Part shown: positions 1 to 4,416 of the stretch, piece after piece
Position numbering within the stretch: position 1 is the first letter of the stretch
Layout of the letters: each line of letters opens with the position of its first letter
NCBI GenBank assembly: GCA_020854785.1
Contig: JAHFZE010000035.1
Coordinates: 1 to 5,331, forward strand
Source of the DNA: Methanomethylovorans sp.
GTDB lineage: Archaea > Halobacteriota > Methanosarcinia > Methanosarcinales > Methanosarcinaceae
Length of the DNA: 5,331 nt
Direction of reading: 5' to 3'
Position numbers and translations under genes: made by a program
Notes under the pieces: generated by a model
What the model was told of the DNA's origin: nothing
The model's input: only the letters and a program-made list of their open reading frames with translations
Databases searched by the model: none

Positions 1-542
1 ACCTCGCCATCCTTGACCTGTTCCAGTATCCTGGAGCGTTCCGTGGCAAGCCGGGGAGTGAAATATGCTTTCTCCATGTCAACAGCATACCTGCAACCAT
101 ATTCTTTGTGGACCGTCTGTGTCGTGTTCTCACCCTTTATGAATGTGAACCTGCGGGTGCGGAACTCTCCTTCCACAGGAGATCGCGCTGCCAGAACAGT
201 TTTGATATGTGGGTTCACCTGCAGCAATGCATTTGCTGTCATATCCATGTCCTTTTCGTCGGATTCCAGAAGGGCTATACTGCCTATTACTTCATATCTG
301 GGGGTATGTCCCAGCATCTGTTCCAGGGTAGCTGGCCTTTCATGTATTTTGAACTCGTGTTCAGTGACCATTGCATCTTCCAGTGGCAGATCACTGAGGT
401 CCGCGGCAGGTATAAGAGGGATGTATATGCAGGAAGCATCTGAAACAATGCGTGCTGAAGTGTCCAGTAATCCTTTTTCCATAAGGACTTTCCGGACCTG
501 TTCACCTTTTTTCTTATCTACCTGAATACATTGCTTGTTCAT
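1..542 (-). CDS. trm5: tRNA (guanine(37)-N1)-methyltransferase Trm5, N-terminal part (cut by window edge)
   Basis: Archaeal Trm5 transfers a methyl group from S-adenosylmethionine to N1 of G37, next to the anticodon of tRNAs, which prevents +1 frameshifting. The 180 visible codons start MNKQCIQVDKKKGEQVRKVL and cover the N-terminal D1 domain and the D2 domain. Recalled alignment to Methanocaldococcus jannaschii Trm5 is clear: VEGEFRTR (about 123-130) matches KGEFRVR, and YFTPRLATERSRI (160-172) matches YFSPRLGGERARI. R128 and E168 fall on Mj R145 and E185, both reported as important for catalysis. The window ends just before the Rossmann SAM-binding motif, so the catalytic domain is unseen. 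The ATG overlaps the stop of the upstream exporter gene (ATGA), with GGGAG as ribosome binding site, implying translational coupling. Only a remote Met-10+ family paralogue is an alternative. Confidence 0.93.
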   Translation of the reverse strand, partial: MNKQCIQVDKKKGEQVRKVLMEKGLLDTSARIVSDASCIYIPLIPAADLSDLPLEDAMVTEHEFKIHERPATLEQMLGHTPRYEVIGSIALLESDEKDMDMTANALLQVNPHIKTVLAARSPVEGEFRTRRFTFIKGENTTQTVHKEYGCRYAVDMEKAYFTPRLATERSRILEQVKDGE

Positions 543-1162
543 ATCAGCACTCCCAGGGCAAATCCTGAGCCAAAGAATATGAGAAATACTCCACAAGAGA
601 GAAGAACGATCTCATAGGCCTTTGAAGATATTAGTTCCTTTCCCTTGCTAAAAGATGCAGATACTATACTGAACCAGCTCAGATCCGCTATCCAGTGACC
701 TAATACAAATAAGCAGGCAGCCAGCAGGCTTATCTCAAGACCTTTTAGCACAAGCGCACTTCCTGCTGCAAACCACCATACCCAGAAATAAGGATTAGAT
801 ACTGAAGTAATGAATCCAGCTGCCACAGGATTGGAAGAGAGGCAACCTGCTTCATCACCTTGTGATAACACTGCCCTACGTGCATCTTTTATGGTCATTG
901 TTCCAAAAAGAACCAGCACTGCACCTCCGATAAGTGATATTACAGATATTTCTCTCTCCCCTATAATAGAGGGCATGCCAAGAACAATAAGAACACATAT
1001 CATAAGCTCCAGCAGTGCGTGACCCAGTACTACCTTAGGTCCTGAGGTCCAGCCAGTCCTCATGGAGCTATCTATGGTAGCAAATAACATCGGTCCCGGT
1101 ACAAGCGCACCAGAAAGACCGACAGCAAAACCGATGGTAAGCATCTCTATAAGTTCGAACAT
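539..1162 (-). CDS. LysE family amino-acid exporter (membrane translocator)
   Basis: A 207-residue, strongly hydrophobic protein of normal length for the LysE/RhtB superfamily, which exports amino acids such as lysine, homoserine or threonine. About six membrane segments can be read, near residues 8-30, 43-62, 71-89, 113-138, 143-170 and 183-206. The first carries the family's signature GLSGALVPGPML (15-26); SNPYFWVWW (122-130) is the second conserved patch. The region between segments 3 and 4 (about 90-112) is polar, as in the family. The substrate cannot be inferred. The start ATG has only a weak Shine-Dalgarno-like GTGA before it and no clear TATA box in the 75-base gap to tfb, so expression may depend on readthrough from tfb. 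The stop codon overlaps the trm5 start by four bases, so both are probably made from one mRNA. Confidence 0.88.
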   Translation of the reverse strand: MFELIEMLTIGFAVGLSGALVPGPMLFATIDSSMRTGWTSGPKVVLGHALLELMICVLIVLGMPSIIGEREISVISLIGGAVLVLFGTMTIKDARRAVLSQGDEAGCLSSNPVAAGFITSVSNPYFWVWWFAAGSALVLKGLEISLLAACLFVLGHWIADLSWFSIVSASFSKGKELISSKAYEIVLLSCGVFLIFFGSGFALGVLI

Positions 1163-1177
1163 TGTTCACTTTGTCTG

Positions 1178-1191
1178 TGTGCTTTAGCACA
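1178..1191. repeat. Small inverted repeat before the exporter start
   Basis: TGTGC-TTTA-GCACA, 5-bp arms with a 4-base loop, lies 16 bases upstream of the exporter ATG and immediately after the T9 tract that follows tfb. In mRNA it would form a short hairpin in the exporter leader. A role in termination or start accessibility is inference; a repeat this short could be chance. Confidence 0.4.
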
Positions 1192-1223
1192 AAAAAAAAG
1201 ATAAAGAAAGGTAAAAACCTTTC
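1191..1223 (-). terminator. Hairpin and T9 tract downstream of tfb
   Basis: On the minus strand, 14 bases after the tfb stop, a perfect 7-bp inverted repeat GAAAGGT-TTTT-ACCTTTC (1223-1206) is followed within a few bases by nine consecutive T. Archaeal RNA polymerase terminates at oligo-T tracts, so this is a good candidate for the end of the tfb transcript. If termination is partial, it would set the ratio between tfb and the downstream exporter-trm5 pair. Confidence 0.65.
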
Positions 1224-1237
1224 CACAGGCAGTGGTC

Positions 1238-2251
1238 TTAGAGAATGATCTCTATATCCAGCTCTTCAGCCAGTTCCTTGTACCTGTTGCGGATAGTTAC
1301 CTCAGTAACTCCTGCTACATCTGCGACTTCCCTCTGGGTCCTTCTCTCACCGCAAAGGATAGATGCGATATAGATCGCAGCTGCAGCCACTCCTGTTGGC
1401 CCTCGGCCGCTGGTAAGCTCCTTCTCGGATGCCTGACGCAGGATCTCCACACCTTTGGACTGTACCTCACCTTTAAGGTTGAGTCCTGAACAGAACCTTG
1501 GTACATAGTCTATGGGCGAGGTGGGCATCAGTTTCAGGGAGAGTTCTCTGGAAATGAACCTGTAGGTCCTTCCGATCTCTTTCCTGCTGACTCTCGATAC
1601 CTCTCCTATCTCATCAAGTGTTCTCGGCACGCTGCACTGGCGGCATGCTGCATATAATGCTGCTGCAGCCACACCTTCGATACTTCTTCCACGGATAAGG
1701 TTCTTGTCAACTGCTTTCCTATACACAACGGCAGCAGTTTCGCGCACCGTTCTGGGAAGACCAAGAGCTGATGCCATCCTGTCAAGTTCCGATAAGGCAA
1801 ATGCCAGGTTCCTTTCTGTGGCGTTACTGACACGTATCCTACGCTGCCATTTCCTTAACCTGTAAAGCTGTGCCCTGTTCTTGGAGGATATTGATTTTCC
1901 ATAAGAATCACGGTTCCTCCAGTCGATCATTGTGGACAGACCCTTGTCATGTATGGTATATGTCATGGGTGCGCCTACACGGGAACGTTTCATTCTCTGA
2001 TCGTGATCAAAAGCACGCCACTCAGGTCCTTCATCCACGAATTCCGCATCCACTACAAGACCACATTCAGAACACACAAGTTCAGCTCTTTCATAGTCCT
2101 GCACAAGATTGCGACTGCCGCACTCCGGACACTGGACCTTTGCATTCTCAACTTCTGCATTCTGTTCTTTCTCTTTACGTGCTTTGATCATTGCACGTAT
2201 TTTTTCCCTTTCAGAAGTGTCTGAATACCGTACCCTTTCGACTTCGACCAT
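1238..2251 (-). CDS. tfb: Transcription initiation factor IIB (TFB)
   Basis: TFB binds the TBP-TATA complex and the BRE element and recruits RNA polymerase, so it is essential for transcription initiation. In the 337-residue product an N-terminal Zn ribbon uses C41, C44, C60 and C63 (CPEC, CSEC). The B-finger/reader-linker follows (about 78-110, [20 protein letters not shown]). Two cyclin repeats follow, each with the signature G-V-A-A-A-A-(L/I)-[17 protein letters not shown] in the first and [14 protein letters not shown] in the second. The C-terminal helix-turn-helix that reads the BRE is [23 protein letters not shown]. Length and sequence match Methanosarcina TFB as I remember it. I chose the ATG at 2251 because AAGGTGA sits 5 bases upstream; the in-frame GTG at 2260 overlaps that ribosome binding site and is unlikely. 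The order gar1-tfb is common in archaea. Confidence 0.97.
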   Translation of the reverse strand: MVEVERVRYSDTSEREKIRAMIKARKEKEQNAEVENAKVQCPECGSRNLVQDYERAELVCSECGLVVDAEFVDEGPEWRAFDHDQRMKRSRVGAPMTYTIHDKGLSTMIDWRNRDSYGKSISSKNRAQLYRLRKWQRRIRVSNATERNLAFALSELDRMASALGLPRTVRETAAVVYRKAVDKNLIRGRSIEGVAAAALYAACRQCSVPRTLDEIGEVSRVSRKEIGRTYRFISRELSLKLMPTSPIDYVPRFCSGLNLKGEVQSKGVEILRQASEKELTSGRGPTGVAAAAIYIASILCGERRTQREVADVAGVTEVTIRNRYKELAEELDIEIIL

Positions 2252-2287
2252 TTTATTCACCTTGAAGATACTATAGACGAACTTGAA

Positions 2288-2301
2288 ATGTGATCATGTG
2301 A
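2288..2301. repeat. Direct repeat ATGTGA-TC-ATGTGA near the predicted tfb transcription start
   Basis: Two exact ATGTGA copies with an 8-base period, containing the palindrome TGATCA, lie about 37-50 bases upstream of the tfb ATG, just downstream of the transcription start predicted from the TATA box. The position suits an operator, but the repeat is short and its function is inferred. Confidence 0.3.
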
Positions 2302-2325
2302 CAGCATCAAAAACCCGACATTAGA

Positions 2326-2334
2326 TTTTTATAT
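2326..2334 (-). promoter_or_regulatory. TATA box for tfb
   Basis: The minus strand reads AACATATAAAAATC, a good archaeal TATA box. Taking the box centre as about 27 bases before the start site puts transcription start near 2303, giving a leader of about 50 bases before the tfb ATG at 2251. It lies inside the 90-base gar1-tfb gap, so tfb probably has its own promoter as well as any readthrough from gar1. Confidence 0.55.
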
Positions 2335-2354
2335 GTTCCAATCATTGGACATAT
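2331..2354. repeat. Imperfect palindrome between gar1 stop and tfb TATA box
   Basis: The core TCCAAT-C-ATTGGA (2337-2349) is a perfect 6-bp-arm palindrome, and the flanks ATATG and CATAT extend it to 24 bases with one extra T on the left. It covers the gar1 stop codon and touches the BRE/TATA region of tfb. On the minus strand it is followed by A-rich, not T-rich, sequence, so it does not look like a terminator of gar1. A protein-binding site is a reasonable inference. Confidence 0.5.
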
Positions 2355-2593
2355 AGACGTTCGTTCAAATAATGTCGAACTTCCAGAGTATTACCTCGTC
2401 TGTCAAGCTTAACAGTATAGTATGGATTTGCCACCGGACCAAAATAGTTGGTGACCTTGCCAATTCTCTTGACAGTCTTGTCCATCACAGAAGAGTTCAT
2501 ACGAGGCTTTTCCCCTTTGGGTCCCTTATCATCCCCTCGAATGATGAGGGTTCCATTCCCAAAAGCGTGAAGCACTGTTCCAAGTCTTTTCAT
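2342..2593 (-). CDS. gar1: H/ACA ribonucleoprotein subunit Gar1
   Basis: Archaeal Gar1 is a small beta-barrel protein that binds the pseudouridine synthase Cbf5 within H/ACA guide RNPs and promotes substrate loading and release during rRNA pseudouridylation. The 83-residue product is typical in length. It begins MKRLGTVLHAFGNGTLIIRG, the usual Gar1 opening strand, and later has IGKVTNYFGPVANPYYTVKL (about 44-63), the conserved G-x-V-x-(D/N)-x-F-G-P-V-x-x-P-(Y/F) core shared by Gar1 and Naf1. The sequence GAGGG lies unusually close to the ATG (2 bases), but no better in-frame start exists and the protein start matches the family. A strong TATA box lies about 60 bases upstream, and tfb follows 90 bases downstream on the same strand. 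Confidence 0.92.
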   Translation of the reverse strand: MKRLGTVLHAFGNGTLIIRGDDKGPKGEKPRMNSSVMDKTVKRIGKVTNYFGPVANPYYTVKLDRRGNTLEVRHYLNERLYVQ

Positions 2594-2645
2594 ATCCCTC
2601 GTTATCTATATATTTCTTTTCTCTCAGGTGATAGAATGCAACTAT

Positions 2646-2657
2646 GTTATATAAATA
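2646..2657 (-). promoter_or_regulatory. TATA box for gar1
   Basis: The minus strand reads CGAAAAGTATTTATATAAC: an A-rich BRE-like stretch followed by TTTATATA, a near-ideal archaeal core promoter. Transcription would start near 2626, giving a leader of about 30 bases. The same bases read TTATATAAATA on the plus strand, so the box could in principle also act in the other direction. Confidence 0.65.
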
Positions 2658-2663
2658 CTTTTC

Positions 2664-2683
2664 GCACCATTTATATATGGTGC
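2664..2683. repeat. Inverted repeat enclosing a TATA-like core
   Basis: GCACCAT-TTATAT-ATGGTGC: perfect 7-bp arms around a 6-base AT core, immediately upstream of the gar1 BRE/TATA and separated from it by six bases. The core gives a TATA-like element on both strands. It may be a regulator-binding site for the divergent region or a second promoter; neither is shown by sequence alone. Confidence 0.55.
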
Positions 2684-2706
2684 TGAGATTTCAGTCTTAC
2701 ACTGAA
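2683..2706. repeat. Two overlapping short inverted repeats
   Basis: CTGA-GATT-TCAG (2683-2694) overlaps TTCAGT-CTTAC-ACTGAA (2690-2706). They directly follow the larger inverted repeat, so positions 2664-2706 are almost continuously dyad-symmetric. As RNA they would form alternative hairpins. The rest of the gap to 2810 is AT-rich and shows no reading frame I would support. Confidence 0.4.
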
Positions 2707-2820
2707 CGAGTTACATCAGGTAAGTTCCCTAATTAGTTATTATATTTTCCAATATTATATTGTTATTTCAGGATATTATAGGCATCAGGGACAAAAATGG
2801 TCGACGATCCCGATGACTGC

Positions 2821-2830
2821 TTTTATATGC
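2821..2830 (+). promoter_or_regulatory. TATA box for the DUF1059-type gene
   Basis: TTTTATATGC on the plus strand lies about 50 bases before the chosen ATG at 2876. The usual spacing predicts a transcription start near 2852 and a leader of about 24 bases carrying the GAGGT ribosome binding site. It fits the shorter start chosen for the gene, since the longer reading frame from 2813 would begin upstream of this promoter. Confidence 0.5.
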
Positions 2831-2875
2831 TATCACTTGAATTACATTTTATCCTGGTATAACGAGGTACTCCCT

Positions 2876-3157
2876 ATGAAAATGAGGATCATAAAATGCA
2901 GCGATATAGGCCTTTCATGTAATTTCATGGCTCATGGCTATGATCTGGATGAAGTTGAAAAGACCATGTGGGACCACATTGAAACGGAACACAAGGATAT
3001 GATCAAAGACATGTCGGATTATGATCTGCATCAGCTCAAGCACCGTGTATCTACCTTCCTGGGCCGAAGCTGCGGTTGTGGACATCTGGAAAAACCAGGT
3101 GAGGATTATGATAGGAACGCTTGTAACGCGTTGTACCGTATCCACAAAGGCCACTGA
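2876..3157 (+). CDS. Small zinc-binding protein, DUF1059 family, with cysteine-containing C-terminal extension
   Basis: A 93-residue protein. The N-terminal part (about 1-45, MKMRIIKCSDIGLSCNF...) matches the DUF1059 pattern: C8 and C15 in CSDIGLSC, then H34 and H39 (H-x4-H), probably one zinc site. The family's role is unknown. DUF1059 proteins usually end soon after the histidine pair. Here about 50 more residues follow, with C66, C68 and H70 (SCGCGH), C83, and histidines at 90 and 93, which could form a second metal site. I chose the ATG at 2876 because GAGGT lies 7 bases upstream and the conserved domain begins there. The frame is open upstream to an ATG at 2813, but those 21 extra residues are not family-like. 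It is transcribed divergently from gar1. A T-rich stretch at 3191-3210 may terminate it. Confidence 0.78.
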   Translation: MKMRIIKCSDIGLSCNFMAHGYDLDEVEKTMWDHIETEHKDMIKDMSDYDLHQLKHRVSTFLGRSCGCGHLEKPGEDYDRNACNALYRIHKGH

Positions 3158-3198
3158 GCTACCCTTAATTTATTCGCCATTGATTCAAGGATTTATGT

Positions 3199-3428
3199 TC
3201 ATTCCTTTTTCAGGACCATTTCTTGCTTAAGGGGACCGATCCCTTCTATTTGCAGCTTCATTCTATTAACATTCAGTGAACCCTTTATATCTTCAAGCCT
3301 ACCAAATCCGGACATCTCCAGATAAAGCTACCTATCTCCGTGTTTTTTGATACGGTCCTGACAAACTGAACCTTAGGTCCAGATGCTTCCGTTTCTTAGG
3401 ATTTGCTTAAATCGGAGTCTAAGGTAAT
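3199..3428 (-). pseudogene. Decayed minus-strand gene remnant, family not recognised
   Basis: This gap between two plus-strand genes holds a protein-like trace on the minus strand in two frames. One frame reads ITLDSDLSKS, a TAA stop, then ETEASGPKVQFVRTVSKNTE and IGSF (about 3428-3324). The next frame carries on with YLEMSGFGRLEDIKG, then SLNVNRMKLQIEGIG and PLKQEMVLKKE, ending at TGA (3201-3199). Adding one T to the TTT at 3324-3326 joins them into a smooth IGSF-YLEMSGFG. Codons are of the same type as in neighbouring genes. The product looks beta-rich; I do not recognise it. The stretch ITLDSDLSKS has a further stop (TGA, 3431-3429) just upstream, and the original start is not identifiable. 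Alternatively, only the last 38 codons from the ATG at 3315 are a small real gene, or the trace is chance. Confidence 0.4.
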
Positions 3429-3460
3429 TCAGCAAAAGATTTGCACTTCAATTGCATAAG

Positions 3461-3470
3461 ATATTTTATA
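3461..3470 (+). promoter_or_regulatory. TATA box for the DUF3795-type gene
   Basis: ATATTTTATACC on the plus strand, about 45 bases before the ATG at 3512, predicts a transcription start near 3494 and a very short leader that still includes the AGGAGA ribosome binding site. It supports the start at 3512 over longer in-frame starts at 3452 and 3476, which would lie upstream of the transcript. Confidence 0.45.
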
Positions 3471-3511
3471 CCAAAATGCTGATCGAATTGATCATAGGAG
3501 AATTACTTCAT

Positions 3512-3751
3512 ATGAAAATAGGAGTGTGCGGAATTGCTTGCGAGAAATGTCCTAGAATGACTGCGGGACAGTGCCCAAATGGCGAATCGGGATGTGTATC
3601 CAGGAAAAATGAGTTCTGTAAGATCGCCAGTTGTGCTTTTAGCAGGAATGCAAGACTGTGTTTTGAATGTGTTGATTTTCCATGTGAAACAACCAGATCA
3701 GGGCCGATAAGTTACGGTTACTGTGAATACATTTCTGGGAAAGATAACTGA
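3512..3751 (+). CDS. Cysteine-rich small protein, DUF3795 family
   Basis: A 79-residue protein with 11 cysteines (6, 10, 13, 21, 28, 36, 41, 50, 53, 58, 71). The opening CGIACEKCP, then QCPNGESGC, C-x4-C (CKIASC) and CFECVDFPC follow the order of motifs of DUF3795 proteins, found in many methanogens and anaerobic bacteria and thought to bind zinc or iron-sulphur clusters; the function is unknown. No signal peptide or membrane segment is present, so it is probably cytoplasmic. AGGAGA lies about 10 bases before the chosen ATG, and the conserved domain starts at once, which supports this start. The gene converges with the minus-strand DUF5788-type gene, with only 22 bases between. A T-rich run at 3859-3872, inside that gene, could stop its transcript. 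Confidence 0.82.
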   Translation: MKIGVCGIACEKCPRMTAGQCPNGESGCVSRKNEFCKIASCAFSRNARLCFECVDFPCETTRSGPISYGYCEYISGKDN

Positions 3752-3773
3752 TAACACTTTGCTGTCTGTAGTA

Positions 3774-4244
3774 TCAAACTTTTCCGACATCCTTTAAGAA
3801 ATTCAACCATCTGTGTATCTCTTCAGTGCGTTGTGTTGAGAACATTTCATGGAATGCCTTTTCTTTTTCTTTGGAGATGCCTTCCTCGATCTCCCTCAGA
3901 TCCATTATTGCACGTAATAACCCGGCAGTTTCATCGAACAGTTCCTTTGCTTCTTCTCGGGTCATTTCTTTAGTTTCGAGCTCTAACTCATCTATTCTTT
4001 CCTTGTTCTTTAATAGTTCTATACATTTTTCGATCTCTTGTTTTTCATCGTCTGATATTGTTTCCTTGTTGATGAGTTCCCAGACCCTGTCGTGCAGCTT
4101 GCATTTTTTGCCATCGATCTCAACAAAATAAGGTATCTTTTCCCCCACCCAGAAAAGTCGGGTGTGCAGTGCTGCTAAAAGTTGCTTTCTTTCCCGATCT
4201 GTGATCAGCAGGTCAGAATCTGCTTTATCCGGACCATTAGCCAT
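3774..4244 (-). CDS. DUF5788 family hypothetical protein
   Basis: A 156-residue, highly charged, mainly helical soluble protein. I recall DUF5788 as a euryarchaeal family (haloarchaea and Methanosarcinales) with the pattern seen here: an opening helix TDRERKQLLAAL (15-26), a short beta part VGEKIPYFVEIDGKKCKL (33-50), then HDRVWELINKETISDDEKQE (51-70), a long Glu/Lys-rich helical region (about 64-135, coiled-coil-like), and the end RWLNFLKDVGKV. The function is unknown and no catalytic motif is visible. Two adjacent ATG codons exist. I chose the second (4244) because GGAGGT (4256-4251) is then 6 bases away rather than 3; starting at 4247 adds one methionine. It shares a 13-base leader motif with tfb. 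The family assignment is from memory and less certain than the gene itself. Confidence 0.78.
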   Translation of the reverse strand: MANGPDKADSDLLITDRERKQLLAALHTRLFWVGEKIPYFVEIDGKKCKLHDRVWELINKETISDDEKQEIEKCIELLKNKERIDELELETKEMTREEAKELFDETAGLLRAIMDLREIEEGISKEKEKAFHEMFSTQRTEEIHRWLNFLKDVGKV

Positions 4245-4262
4245 CATATTACCTCCACATCA

Positions 4263-4275
4263 TATAGACGAACTT
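4263..4275 (-). promoter_or_regulatory. Leader motif shared with tfb (AAGTTCGTCTATA)
   Basis: The minus strand reads AAGTTCGTCTATA here, 18 bases upstream of the DUF5788-type start, and identically at 2284-2272, 20 bases upstream of the tfb start. A partial copy (CGTCTATATG) lies at the 3' end of gar1. Equal placement before two unlinked genes suggests a shared leader or regulatory element, but a chance match cannot be excluded. Confidence 0.35.
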
Positions 4276-4301
4276 ATGGGATATTACTTTAAGCCAATAA
4301 C

Positions 4302-4327
4302 AAATACAAAAAAAAATAAAATAAATG
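4302..4327 (-). terminator. T-rich terminator downstream of the metallopeptidase gene
   Basis: About 90 bases after the peptidase stop the minus strand has TTTATTTTATTTTTTTTTG, with nine T in a row and no strong hairpin. This is the usual form of intrinsic termination signal for archaeal RNA polymerase and probably ends the peptidase transcript before the DUF5788-type gene. Confidence 0.6.
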
Positions 4328-4416
4328 ATGATAACGAAGAGGTATAAAAGGTGGGAAGAACCTGTATCTTCATGGTGAATTCCCAGATATCAGGTTCATT
4401 CTTACTGTCCAGCCTC

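Noticed and set aside
13..525. Long plus-strand open frame at the left end
   Set aside because: It lies antisense to the clear Trm5 coding sequence; its product is serine- and arginine-rich with no family features, typical of a shadow frame.
2252..2260. GTG start for TFB three codons upstream
   Set aside because: The GTG is part of the AAGGTGA ribosome binding site that serves the ATG at 2251, and the family starts with [11 protein letters not shown].
2695..2815. H/ACA or C/D guide RNA next to gar1
   Set aside because: There are isolated CTGA, TGATG and ACA strings, but spacing is wrong for C/D boxes and no stable hairpin with a pseudouridylation pocket or k-turn can be drawn; the region is very AT-rich.
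2813..2875. Longer start for the DUF1059-type protein
   Set aside because: It would begin upstream of the predicted TATA box, has no ribosome binding site, and adds residues unlike the family. The ATG at 2876 has GAGGT at good spacing.
3826..4131. Serine-rich plus-strand open frame
   Set aside because: It is the antisense image of the Glu/Lys-rich DUF5788-type gene, whose GAA/GAG/GAT-rich codons read as TTC/CTC/ATC and TCx codons on the other strand.
4341..4350. GGTATAAAAG as a promoter
   Set aside because: On the plus strand it would only drive antisense RNA through the peptidase gene. On the minus strand the T9 terminator follows at once. No BRE-like sequence is evident on either side.
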